A stretch of DNA of 64,000 nucleotides. Origin: Trematomus loennbergii (lineage: Eukaryota > Chordata > Actinopteri > Perciformes > Nototheniidae). Both the position numbers and the translations under genes were made by a program. The notes under the pieces were generated by a model. The model was not told the DNA's origin. It saw nothing but the letters and a program-made list of their open reading frames with translations, and made no database searches. Location of the stretch: the NCBI GenBank assembly GCA_012861695.1, contig JAAOOA010000399.1, forward strand, positions 9,873,647 to 9,937,646, written 5' to 3'. Shown here piece by piece: positions 54,875 through 64,000 of the stretch. Each line of letters starts with the position of its first letter. Position 1 is the first letter of the stretch.

Positions 54875-54997
54875 TTGACAGCCAAACCAAGGACAGCAAA
54901 GCAACGCACATTAAAGCAAAGAATAGCAACGCGACGAACAGCCATGCAACAAACAGCAAAGCAGCAAACAGCAAAGAAACAAACGGCAAAGCAGCAA
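54875..54997. repeat. Degenerate 15-base minisatellite, about eight copies
   Basis: Units resemble CAAACAGCAAAGCAG, with the best copies at 54,950-54,994. Because 15 is a multiple of 3, frames on both strands stay open and give five-residue repeats (QTAKQ-like on +, LLFVA-like on -). These are a by-product, not a gene. Confidence 0.85.
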
Positions 54998-56415
54998 CAG
55001 AATCTGTGGCTGCTTATGGGATAGATGTCTCAGCAAATTGCAAACATGCATTTTTTTCACGTAGACAATCTATCAAATAAAGAACCAATGTCTGCCATCA
55101 GAAAGACAAATCACACATACAAACACAGATATTCTGCATTTTCTTTTTTTCTTTCAATAAATATAATGCTGTCAGGCAGTCAAGTTACGATTGAAAGTAT
55201 TTTAATAAACTGTCGATGTAAAGACACTGGAGATATCGGGAAGCCTATTCAGCAAACAACTCATTTCTTAGCAATAACGTTTTGACCAAAAGAAAATCTG
55301 GTTTATTGTTCAGGATAGACTTCATATAACAAAAAATGCAGTACTCTAAAATGATAAACCACTGCGCTGACATGAGGGGTTACAAAAAAACACCGTAAAT
55401 ATGAGGTAAAAGTTCTCAGTCTGTGATGGGTAAGAGCAACTTTTGTTACATAATTAAGGTCTAAAAAGCTTAAGATCGAGCAAATGATTTTCTGCATGCA
55501 GATTACAGTCTGACCATCAGAGGCATCAGAGTCCATACATTATATCAGAAACAAGAATTCCCAAACTCAGCATGTCATAACACTGTTGTCAAAATAATGG
55601 CAACTACTCTGTTATGTGTGGGAGTGGGAACTGCGGTTTGTGTGAAAACCACACAGCTTCACTTAGTTCAATCACATTTTAAAAACACAACAACCAGTTA
55701 CTTTTACTTTTTGTGTTTGACCCGAACTAAGATTACTGGAAATGCAACTGTCTTTTCGTCCAGTGGTGACAAGACTTCATAAATTGCATCGGTTAATATC
55801 AAATGCAGTGAAAATCAGAGCATCAGTCAAAATACAAAGTAACTCCTGTGTAAAAAAAACAACAAAACAACTAGAAAAAGGAGATCCTGTGGATTCACAG
55901 ACTTCATATATTTTGTTCCAGGAATCAGTCGGCAAACATTGTGGAAATAACTTCAAAGAATATAACAAGCAAAGGCTGTTAGATTAAAGAGAGGTTTTAT
56001 TACAAAATGAGAAACACATATATTGTGTAAATAAAAACAGACATGTTTCTAATATTTCCATGACAGTGGGGGCTCTATATGTTCTACCCATTCTGCTTAA
56101 ATCCAAGTACATTTTCTTCAGTTTAAGTACAAACAGCAGCACTGTAGTTACTTCTTTGGTATAAAATATGTTCTATATGTGCTTCTTAGAGTGCCAAAGC
56201 CATGCTTATGACATCTATTTATATGTCACATTCTCAACCACCATGTTCAAATCAGCAAATGTTTACAAAATGCTGTACAATGCTCCTCTAAGACAGGTTG
56301 GTGAGACCAAGGGTTATGGCAACACAGCATTTTTTTCTTAATGACACATGAACCTTTGATCAGCCTCGGTAAGTAAGCAGCTGTAAAGCCCTGGCTCAAA
56401 AGCAACTCTTATTGG

Positions 56416-56421
56416 TTTATT
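56416..56421 (-). other. cytl1: cytl1 polyadenylation signal (candidate)
   Basis: AATAAA on the - strand, about 235 bases beyond the cytl1 stop codon. Another lies at 55,996-56,001. Confidence 0.4.
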
Positions 56422-56655
56422 ATTTCAAGGTTTTCATCGGCATGGTTGGCATTCAGCAAATTTCCTGTGGAAAGTCCTGCACTCCTTGCTGGAATGCAGC
56501 CACACATGTCCACTAACATGGGTCTGCAGCTACGAGCCAACTAGGTACGGCGTGAAACAGCACGGAATGTATTGTTAATGACGCATGCGGGCTGCAGTGT
56601 GTATTGCACATGTGTTTTATATTGCCGAGGTGTTTTTAGGAATGTAACATACTGC

Positions 56656-56757
56656 TCATCTCTCCTCCTGCAGTAGCTGCAGCCGGTCCTCTGCATAGTA
56701 AGGGCGACTGTGTCCAGTGTCAATACCCTCACAGTCATCTGTGAGAAACACCAAGTC
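56656..56757 (-). CDS. cytl1: cytl1 exon 4
   Basis: Starts DLVFLTDDCEG and ends LLQEER with TGA at 56,656-56,658. The acceptor is TTTTGTTGGCAG. The tail after the last cysteine differs from human, as expected for the least constrained part. Confidence 0.92.
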   Translation of the reverse strand, partial: DLVFLTDDCEGIDTGHSRPYYAEDRLQLLQEER

Positions 56758-57994
56758 CTGCCAACAAAACGAAAACATGAGATCTAGACACTCAGGCCTG
56801 GAAACAAAGAATGTTAAGGTAAAAAACAATGCAGGGCATTTCAGATGCTCTCACCCGCCAACAGATTCTGGTGATGATGTTGTGCAAGCTCTGGATTTTA
56901 CGTTTCAGCAGAACTATCCTGGGACGCTCTCTGCAGTATGGGTTTGGATGGTTCAGCACCACGTAGAGAAAATCACGAAGCTTGGTTGTGACGCATGAGT
57001 TCTAGAAAGATAAACCAGCAGTTTAATAACAAACCGTGCTCTCTTCGGCTACAGACACATCTTCTAGTGAATCATTTTTACATTACCCTTATCAGAGCTT
57101 TAGGTTTTGCACAACAGACCGTACACTTTTTTGGAATCTCAAGAACTAAAGGTTTATAAACACCTAAACATGCAAACAAAGGGTCAAGGATCCAACTAAC
57201 GATTATTTTTAATAATAATAATGAAATATTATTCAAAATTGTCCCAGTAAAAGTTAACTGATGGTTTTAAACATTATGATGTCTGTCAAATACCCCACAC
57301 ACACACACACACACACACTGTATATTCACTTTATACATGATATGAAACTAAGAAAGAAAATGTAATTTCCATATTTGAGTGCTTGAGAAAAACATTTTTT
57401 GGCCATTTTTGAATGAAAAATGACTTGGGAGATTAATCGATTATCATAAAGGTTAACGATTAGTTGTCTTTTATATTGACTAATATATTAGTCGACTAAC
57501 CGAACGTTGCAGATCTACATTGAATGTAATTAGCACCTTGCACACTGTGGCAGCTACAGCTCTCATCTCACCGGGATTGTGTCACCCACCCTGTTGACTA
57601 TGTATTACATGTTTTAATACAAAACAAGTGTCAAGCAAACAACTCAGTTTCATACCCCTTTAACCCTCCATGATGTGTCCCAACACCACATCACAACATT
57701 GTTTATAACTTACGTGCACATCAATGAAGATCGTGGGTAGAATCTCAGCACACGTTTTCTGCAACCCAATAAACAGGATCATTATTGAACATAACACGTC
57801 CTACCAGTCTGCAAAGCCTCGTCTGCAGAATGTGTCAAATCTCCTACCGTGCGATGGTAGGTGTGAATCTTATCCAGCAGAGTCATGACTTCTTTGCCGA
57901 GGCCGAGCGCTCGGGAGTAGCAGGTCGGCGGCGCGCACTCAGTCAGCCACACCGAGCTGAAGAAACACACGAGGGTGGCGAGTCCCAGCCTCAT
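56656..57994 (-). CDS. cytl1: Cytokine-like protein 1
   Basis: Cytl1 is a small secreted protein linked to cartilage and to chemokine-like signalling; its receptor is debated. Exons in gene order are 57,848-57,994, 57,714-57,758, 56,855-57,001 and 56,656-56,757, all joined in phase 0 at GT/AG sites, giving 146 residues (human about 136). Residues 1-20 form a signal peptide (MRLGLATLVCFFSSVWLTEC) before APPTCYSR, the family N-terminus. The six mature cysteines of the human protein are all present (residues 25, 52, 67, 87, 111, 122), within CYSR, KTCAEILP, NSCVTTKLRDF, NPYC, RICWR and DLVFLTDDC. An upstream in-frame ATG at 58,034-58,036 would add 14 residues. It follows evc2 on the same strand and neighbours msx1, as in human 4p16. 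No frame damage is seen. Confidence 0.94.
56855..57001 (-). CDS. cytl1: cytl1 exon 3
   Basis: 49 codons from NSCVTTKLRDFLYVVL to IITRICWR, acceptor TTCTAG, donor CGG followed by GTGAGA. Carries three of the six cysteines. Confidence 0.93.
57188..57516. mobile_element. MITE-like interspersed repeat in cytl1 intron 2
   Basis: Left end TCCAACTAACGATTATTTTT and right end CGAACGTTGCAGATCT correspond to the GCTGCAACTAACGATTA and CGTTGCAGCTCT ends of a repeat common in fish genomes. Internal phrases also match: ATTATGATGTCTGTCAAAT, TTTGAATGAAAAATGACT, and GATTAATCGATTATC followed by ATTAGTCGACTAA. A short CA array (57,296-57,319) has grown inside it. The two ends are inverted, as in a non-autonomous DNA transposon; I do not assign a superfamily. 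Confidence 0.7.
57296..57319. repeat. Short CA microsatellite
   Basis: About twelve CA units inside the MITE-like element; the only CA array of note right of 42.5 kb. Confidence 0.95.
57714..57758 (-). CDS. cytl1: cytl1 exon 2
   Basis: A 45-base microexon coding KTCAEILPTIFIDVH, acceptor TTGGGTTGCAG, donor CAC then GTAAGT. It matches the human segment with EPC and LDIH. Too short to show as an open frame on its own. Confidence 0.92.
57848..57994 (-). CDS. cytl1: cytl1 exon 1 (signal peptide)
   Basis: 49 codons ending KIHTYHRT, donor ACG followed by GTAGGA. The ATG at 57,992-57,994 gives a textbook signal peptide, so I prefer it over the in-frame ATG 42 bases upstream. Confidence 0.92.
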
Positions 57995-58024
57995 ATCGGA
58001 TGATAACACTGCTGCTGCTGCTGT

Positions 58025-58090
58025 AAACTGTGTCACAGGGAACCGGCTTTCAAATAGTCAAGAGGAGGACCTGCAGCAGTTTTAAGGATG
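58025..58090 (-). promoter_or_regulatory. cytl1: cytl1 promoter region (candidate)
   Basis: A TATA-like TTAAAA (within CCTTAAAAC, near 58,079-58,087 on the - strand) lies about 90 bases upstream of the preferred ATG. Transcription would start near 58,050, only about 0.95 kb beyond the evc2 stop. Confidence 0.35.
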
Positions 58091-58929
58091 GAGTGGTGGA
58101 GTGAAAAAAAGCGATGGATGATGACGCGCAGCGAGAGTGAGGAAAACATTTGGGGGTCTGCTGTGTTCATGCACGCTCCAAATACCACGGATGATTGAGT
58201 CTCTCCTGCTGATAAACAGCCACAAATTCCCTAGAATCACGATATTAATGACAGCTTATAATAATCACTTAGGGTCAACAACATGTCAAAATAAAGGATG
58301 AATCTCCAGCCTTGATTTGTGTTGTAAAGGTCATTAAGAGGAAGATACGTGTTTATTTAAAAAAAATGCATTGAAGCTGTTGCACATGAAATAACTTGGA
58401 ATTTGGATACATTTAATTATTCTGTACATCTTGAATCAAGGGCATACAATTCTCACTTCAAAGCAGAAAAAGTGTCTGATATCTGGAGTTTTGAACATCA
58501 AAAAAACACTTTTTAATGTGAATACAGTACACTTTAATACTATGAAAACACATTTGTATACTGTAACCTTTTCAGTAAAAAGAGTCCAAACTTTTGTGGA
58601 CAATTTAAAAGATGTCCATTCAAGAGACAATTGTAATCTGTATACAAACATAATGTAAAATCCAGAAGGGTACTTTGGCAAAGCAGAAATACACCTATAG
58701 GCAAATCCCTTCCAAAATGTTATAGGTTTTTCCTCAGCCTATGCTACAAGCGGCCATCAAGTTTCGTTAACATTTGGGCAGTAGATTTATCATCATCCTG
58801 CTGCCAGTAAAAAACTAAAAACATAACTTCTTTGGCTGAGGTAATAATAAACTGTTCAACCACAACCACCATGCAACTAACATTTCTAAAAAGGCACAGA
58901 GAAAGTTTAGCTAAACAGCAAAACTATGA

Positions 58930-58935
58930 TTTATT
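58930..58935 (-). other. evc2: evc2 polyadenylation signal (candidate)
   Basis: AATAAA on the - strand about 80 bases beyond the corrected evc2 stop. If this signal is real, the longer frame that runs to 58,911 would end almost on top of it, which favours the earlier stop. Confidence 0.4.
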
Positions 58936-59011
58936 TGAGATTTTAGTATTATATACCATGATATAGTACCATCATCATAAAAAATCTTGTGGACGACAAT
59001 GTTTTTCAGAC

Positions 59012-59406
59012 TCAAGGTAGGTGTGTCGGAGCCACCGAGCCTTTCTTCAGATTGAGAAAGTTCCTTTTCTTTTTTTTTAGGAGCCTCTACAATGTCACAT
59101 GGTTCAGACGGGTCCCTGAACACAAACAGCCTCTCTCCTGTAGCGTGGACACCCAGCACTGAGCTGGCAGACGCTGGCATCATGTATTCCTCTGCTGTGC
59201 TTTGTAATGTTTCTTTTGCAGTGTCATTTAGCGGCTTACTACCTGTGTTTTCAGTCACGGTTGATTTATCAATTGGACGTTGTGCTTTAGTAGGACTGTC
59301 CTCCTTTCCTTCCTCTCCAACCAGCAGTGGTGCAACATCTCTTGGAGCCAGGAGAGGAGATCTGGGGAGCAGTTTTTCCATCAAACTTGGCCTCTTTTCC
59401 AGGAGT
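59012..59406 (-). CDS. evc2: evc2 last exon (Weyers-region tail)
   Basis: Acceptor TTCACAG, then LLEKRPSLMEKLLPRSPLL through TGERLFVFRDPSEPCDIVEA. With the T run at 59,070-59,078 as read (nine), translation goes on as KEKELSQSEERLGG to a TAG at 58,911. With eight T it reads KKKRNFLNLKKGS and stops at 59,012-59,014, closely matching the human tail RKKKNFLNAKKA. The shorter end is therefore preferred. This tail is the part bound by the EFCAB7-IQCE module in mammals. Confidence 0.85.
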
Positions 59407-62400
59407 CTGTGAACATTTGGAGGACAAAGGAGCTGTTGTGAGGGGAGGGTTGAAGTGCTTACCTCATGCATGTGGTCACTGCAGCACAGCCATGTAACTG
59501 AGCGAAGGCACATGATACATCAATAAAGGATATTTTATGATGTGGCTGATCACTGAACTAAAAAATGAGTCCTAATGATGTTGTTAAATAAAGTCTTTAT
59601 ATAACAGCTGGTAGCCAAACACAGAAATGTGTTGAACTCACCTCTCTCTTTCCACAGTGCAGCTTGGCATAGTTGGCATATTTTTATGCACCACTTCTTC
59701 CCTCAGTTTGACAGGAAGAACTCTGTTCACCCCCCGGCACACCTGGTCAAGAAGTCATCAATATATTATAAAACCCGTAACTGCGATACGATCTCTGCAG
59801 ACAATGTTCGGCTTTGATAAGAAATTCTGATACGGTGTAATAACTTCTTATTGGTTTGGAGACAGAGCTCTGTGATCTTTTCCATTAAATTAAAAGATTA
59901 CATATTTTATCTCTTTCATAGTAGGGTACATCATGTGAAGCTTGTCAAAATTAAGCACGGATAATTCCAACTGTAAAGTGTCACAAGGCCATTCTTCATT
60001 AGAGGATTTCATATTGCAGATTGAATCCAAAAAGAGGTAAACAGCGAATCATAATGCATTAGCATTTCTGTGAAATTCTAGTACTTGCTGTAAAAGTACA
60101 GCATCTATCACCTGATTACAATGCTCATTAAAGCAACATTGATAAGTACATTTTTAGTCATCAATCGCTAATAGAGGACAATCCAATGATTGTATCGTTA
60201 TGGTGTTTGACTAGATATTAAACAGATGCTGCAGACAAACATCTGAAAGCACTGACACATTTTAAATGATTGTGATGGGTCATTTGGGAGTTATTACTTT
60301 TATGTAAATAATTGCTTGGTAAAGTTGAACAAGTACGGCCATAGCAAGACAGATATGCCAGCCATTTGAATGGGGGAGCTTATTGGGGATAGATGTTGAG
60401 TCAAAGGCAATAAAAAAGGAGAAGGACTTGTTTCTGCAGAAACAGACACATAACTGTTTCCCTGTTTCCCATTAGCATGATTTAAAACAGTTGTAAAGAA
60501 CCATTAAACTCTATCCTGCCAACAAAAGCAGATACAAAAGAGCTGAAAAGAAAAGACAACCACATGTTTCGCCTATTGTTCATCCTCTTGTCCTTTGGCC
60601 AGACCACTCCGATCATCATGCATGAGACATTATTCATCAGAAAAGTAATCCAAACGCAGCGGGGGCCGACATGAGTGACCCAGTGAATCAGGAAGAGAGT
60701 TATATTGAATGATGAGTTTAACCCTTTATCTCAACAATGTTGGATCAGAGAAAGTTGATCAGTTTGCACATAGTTTTCACATTTGAAACAACACTTAGAG
60801 ATGGGTTGGTTTCGGTCAGCTGTGTTTAAACGCTGCTTTTATTTCATAACTGACTTCACTCACAAACTTTTTTCTAAACCACAGAATTGGAATCTCTGAG
60901 ACTATGATTGTGTACTTATGGAAAAGGGGTATTCACTATTGTTGGAACTATTTAATTCAATGTATTCTATTTTTTTCCCTGTAAAAAGGAGGGGGAGAAA
61001 ACACATCATGGAATAGTGCAAGCTTTACACACATTAGTTTGTGACTAAACTCTGTTTGCAAGCCGAGTAGAGCCAGAAAGATTTTTGTCTGATGCTGGGT
61101 AATCTTTATTCTATCTTAGATCTCCCTCACTCCTCCCACCTCCCTTGCAGTCATGATGGCCTCCAAGATAACCAAAAAAGGGATTTATTCTTCTCATATC
61201 CTGCCTAACTTTAGTGGATCATAACATACTGGGAAAGAAATTAATGGGCCGATGCTTCGGTTCAAAATGAGACCACACTTTTGTATGGATGTCAGATTTT
61301 GAGCAATCAAAGGCCAAAATGCATCCCTTCAAAAGACTAGATTGGGCTTGTTTTTTAGCCTAGCCCATTGCAGGAAATGCCTTTTGCTTCAGAAGCAGTT
61401 TGTTGATCACTTTGGCTGGTTAAAAGTAGTGAGAAGTCAGACAACGACAATATAAAACAGCTAATAAAATAGTTTAAAAGAAATTGTGGATCACAGTTAT
61501 AAATAATCCCATAAAATATTTTAGGCCCCAGTAATATCCAAGATGTGTGGTGGACAGACACACACACATTTCATGCACACGATCAACACAACTATCATTC
61601 ACATCTCATAAGTCAAACACATTAACCCTAGTTGACCCTGCACAATATAAATGAGCAGAATGTTTGCCAGTAGACAGATCCTTGACCTGTTCCTTACCCC
61701 GAGTGTTCCTGCTCTGCAGAAGATGAGCCCGGGTGCTGTTTGGGGCAGAGGGCGTCGGTGATGGAGAGGAGTTCGCTCTCAGGCAGGGTGGGCAGGAGGA
61801 GGCGCAGGGCCTCCAGGAGAACCTCCGCAGACACCTGACTCTGCCGAACCAGCCCGACGCAAACTCCAGATCCTGAGAGGAAGAGGAGCACGGCACAGAG
61901 CCACATTAAATACACTTTCCCCTCTCCTTCCTTTGACCTGCACACAGAAGTTAGAATATCCCTGTGTTTTTCCATGCTGTGGAAAAAGAAAATGTAACAA
62001 ATAAATTCAGACCTGATCACAGTTTGCATAAAGTCTCCTGAGCTCCATTTGCTCTTTTAAATCTTCCATGGCTTGGTTGTTGCCAGTCATTTCCTGCAAT
62101 CTGAAATCACCAGAGAGTTTCAACACTGAGAATTAACCGCCTGTGTCAACCCACGAAATTCCTTATTTCTCTTGAGATAACTCTGACATGACAGCTCACC
62201 TCTCAGCCAACAGCGCGAGGACCTGATCGCTTTTGTACAGCGCCCCCTGGAGGATGAACGTCATCCTGCAATCCCGCTGCACTTTAAACATTCTCTCCTC
62301 CTCACTTTCCCCCTCTCCCTCATCAGGGTCTTCTCTCTGCGTTGGGACTCTGGAGGGAGACATTTGCAGGCCGTCCAGCACCTTTACTTCCTTTTGAAGC

Positions 62401-63841
62401 TGCTGTTCTGCTTCCTCCAGGCCCTGTAGCAAGGGTCAAATTACACTAATTAAGGTCTATAATGAGAAAGTTACAGTCTCAGAATTACACATTCATTTGA
62501 ACCCTTTTACATCTCCATGAGCATCCCACCCAAGATGCAATGCTACACCACAGAGGTTGACTTACCATGCAGTGGTTGTTTATACTCTGGGCCATGTCTT
62601 GTCTCTCCAGGCTCTTCCTGTCTCTGAGCTGCTGTATCAGCAGGCTGTGCAGAGTGAGCATTGCTCTGGAGGTTTCCAGGACCTTGGTCCTCCGCTCAGC
62701 CTTCTGGTAGTGGATGGTAGCCATCTGCATCGCCAAGCTGTCGCCCTGAGAGCGCAGGTCATTCTCTCTCTCTTTACGCATCTCCTCCGTCACCTGGCAA
62801 AATGAGAATGAATGTATTTCAGTCATCCGTTATAAACTTACCACCCACCTTGTGTGCAGGATAGGCATATAGGATCAACACAGATTGTCATTAACTTGAA
62901 GGAACAGATTTGCTGCTACCAATTATCTTAGGGTTTATTATTGTTTAAAGCCAAGTCGTTTATTTTAGGTGACATTAGGCAGAAATACTAGAAAAAGTGA
63001 CTGATTAACCTCCTCTTGGAGACTAATCAGATACATTTTGAAGGCATTTTTTATCATCTGTTCTACAAATGGAGATGTGTTTGCAAGTCCCTTCAGACGC
63101 CTGATTAAACTGCTGAATATACTAAATCAGAAGTTTCTATTTCTACAGCCGTCACTACAAAGCAACCCAAAAAGAAAGATGGCTTTATACTTGTCAAAAG
63201 AATAAATCTGACTAATAATTTAGCGTCCTGCTAACCGTGACCAAAGACTTGCGACCAATATTGTAGCTAGCTAGAGCCTCTTATCACAGTATGTTATTAT
63301 TCTCATAAAATCGCCTCAATATCAAAGCATCGTGATCACAATCTTGATATGGATGATGTTTAAAATGAATGACTAGTACAGATTACTGTATAAAGAAAGC
63401 GAACTGCCCATACCCTTCAGGTAGGAGGAGCTTAAGAAAGACAGAAAGTTGAGAGAGGAGACCTGCATGATGACTGTTGTATTTCTTTTGGCAGAATTTT
63501 TTCCTTTTTACAGGAACTACCCACCCTGGGGTACCTCTTTAACTTTAATATGCTGAAATGTTATTATACATTTTCTTGACCAATAATGGCCCCAATAAAC
63601 TGCCCCCCCCAGCTGTATTACACCCACCGTTCTCTTCTTCCAGTAACTTACTAGACTTAACAATAACTTATAGTAAAAGGTAATTTCACAGCCTTACCCC
63701 ATCCATGAGGCCTCTCTCCGTCTCCTTCTCCTTCTCACACAGTTGGATCCTGTCCTCCAGCCTTCTCTGGAAAAGCAGCAGGTCAGAGGTGTCTGTTTTT
63801 GGTCTGGCATCGTTGGTTTTCCCCTTGGATTGCATATTTGT
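59012..63841 (-). CDS. evc2: Evc2 (limbin), last seven exons, partial gene
   Basis: Evc2 is a single-pass protein of the ciliary EvC zone that, with Evc, carries Smoothened signals to Gli; human loss causes Ellis-van Creveld and Weyers syndromes. Exons visible in gene order: 63,698-63,841, 62,566-62,793, 62,200-62,423, 62,013-62,100, 61,698-61,872, 59,642-59,742, 59,012-59,406; about 450 residues, the C-terminal third. The membrane segment lies off the window. The exons encode coiled coil (LEDRIQLCEKEKE, HYQKAERRTKVLETSRAML, GLEEAEQQLQKEV), then LLLPTLPESELLS, then the conserved tail TGERLFVFRDPSEP, all matching human EVC2 in order. As read, the frame breaks at 61,853-61,855 (one C short), at 59,730-59,735 or by a missing exon, and at 59,070-59,078 (one T too many). 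Human STK32B, normally between CYTL1 and EVC2, is absent here. Confidence 0.93.
59642..59742 (-). CDS. evc2: evc2 penultimate exon
   Basis: Acceptor CTTGACCAG, donor GAGAG then GTGAGT. The useful frame, VNRVLPVKLREEVVHKNMP to CTVERER, joins the last exon in phase but not the previous exon. One extra C in the six-C run at 59,730-59,735 would join them, or an unseen exon lies in the 1.9 kb intron. Confidence 0.7.
61698..61872 (-). CDS. evc2: evc2 exon with internal one-base gap
   Basis: Enters as DLEFASG in one frame and continues as LVRQSQVSAEVLLEALRLLLP in another. The switch falls at a GGG run (CCC at 61,853-61,855 on +); one more G gives DLEFASGLVRQSQVSAEVLL, in line with human LASYLARMAMVPGATLRRLL. 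The acceptor is TTCCTCTCAG and the donor GTAAGG. Confidence 0.85.
62013..62100 (-). CDS. evc2: evc2 exon (coiled coil end)
   Basis: Codes LQEMTGNNQAMEDLKEQM and LRRLYANCDQ after completing an Arg codon across the junction. The donor CAG then GTCTGA is weak but no other GT fits the frame. Confidence 0.85.
62200..62423 (-). CDS. evc2: evc2 exon (coiled coil, acidic insert)
   Basis: Starts GLEEAEQQLQKEVKVLDGL, has an acidic run EDPDEGEGESEEER, and ends YKSDQVLALLAE with a phase 2 split Arg codon. The exon contains a CTCF-like motif (listed separately). Confidence 0.9.
62238..62253 (-). promoter_or_regulatory. CTCF-like motif inside an evc2 exon
   Basis: The - strand reads CCTCCAGGGGGCGCTG, an essentially perfect CTCF core. 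It points toward the forward motif at 53,064, the convergent arrangement typical of loop anchors. Coding constraint could also explain it. Confidence 0.45.
62566..62793 (-). CDS. evc2: evc2 exon (coiled coil)
   Basis: 76 codons from VTEEMRKERENDLRSQGDSL to ERQDMAQSINNHCM, phase 0 at both ends, acceptor TTTTGCCAG, donor ATG then GTAAGT. It matches the human stretch around ALQFQKASRVTETLSAYTAL. Confidence 0.92.
63698..63841 (-). CDS. evc2: evc2 exon, most upstream one visible
   Basis: 48 codons from TNMQSKGKTNDARP to LEDRIQLCEKEKETERGLMD, acceptor GTTTCTGCAG, donor GGG then GTAAGG. It matches human KCIEDKIHLCEEQ. From 63,842 to the window edge is intron; I see no further exon there. Confidence 0.9.
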
Positions 63842-64000
63842 CTGCAGAAACCACAATATCCATAAGTTGTTTTGGAACCGAAAATGACTCCAAACATGCT
63901 GATATGATGCAATTAGAAATCAAACCACTCTGCGGAGCCCGTATTATTTCAAAATTACAATGCACCCATCCAGCGGCCACACAATTGAGGCTGATGGCAG

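Larger units (their letters stand above)
49460..56400. other. Gene-free interval between msx1 and cytl1
   Basis: Mostly AT-rich sequence with short chance frames only. It holds two candidate regulatory blocks (50,230-50,560 and 53,570-53,850), a CTCF-like motif and a 15-base minisatellite, all listed separately. The parts 50,570-53,040 and 53,860-54,870 show nothing I recognise. Confidence 0.6.

Noticed and set aside
54697..54989. Hydrophobic LLFVA-repeat peptides on the - strand
   Set aside because: Product of the 15-base minisatellite, open on both strands.
58911..59011. Evc2 extension to the stop at 58,911
   Set aside because: The tail beyond the T9 run does not resemble EVC2, whereas the frame with one T fewer matches the human C-terminus and stops at 59,012.
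60540..60670. Possible hidden evc2 exon in the 1.9 kb intron
   Set aside because: One frame gives a basic stretch (VWPKDKRMNNRRN), but it lacks the Trp-Trp and LISRGLE landmarks of EVC2 and good splice sites.

Overview
This is a stretch of vertebrate nuclear DNA, almost certainly from a ray-finned (teleost) fish. The evidence is the very long CA/GT microsatellites, two recognisable fish-type interspersed repeats (a tRNA-derived SINE with a GCTTTGGATAAAAGCG-type tail, and a MITE-like element with GCTGCAAC/GTTGCAG ends), compact introns, and a gene order that matches the human 4p16 MSX1 neighbourhood. No bacterial, viral or plasmid feature was seen.

Layout. From 1 to about 47,400 there is no protein-coding gene that I can support. 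It is a gene desert upstream of msx1 with nine long CA/GT arrays, a SINE, an old degenerate fish repeat and a small minisatellite. Between them lie many 150-400 bp stretches of more complex sequence, rich in TAAT homeodomain sites, TCF/LEF sites and (at 6,581-6,646) forkhead sites. I list these as candidate enhancers of msx1 at low confidence, because conservation could not be tested. At 47,610-48,648 lies the two-exon msx1 homeobox gene (+ strand). From 49,460 to 56,400 is a second, AT-rich gene-free stretch with a strong CTCF-type motif at 53,064. At 56,656-57,994 is the four-exon cytl1 gene (- strand), carrying a MITE in its second intron. From 59,012 to the right edge are the last seven exons of evc2 (limbin, - strand); the rest of that gene lies beyond the window.

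How the genes relate. Msx1 is a Groucho-binding homeodomain repressor acting downstream of BMP in tooth, limb/fin, neural crest and craniofacial development. Evc2 is a ciliary membrane protein that supports Hedgehog signalling. Cytl1 is a small secreted cartilage-associated factor. Human order is MSX1-CYTL1-STK32B-EVC2-EVC. Here only about 1 kb separates cytl1 from evc2, so stk32b is missing from its ancestral position.

Main surprise. The reading frames of msx1 and evc2 are broken at single homopolymers: three C runs in msx1, one or two C runs and one T run in evc2. In each case changing one base restores the family-typical protein. This looks like systematic homopolymer error in the consensus rather than two dead genes, and it decides how both genes should be annotated. 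I found no convincing undescribed biological system.
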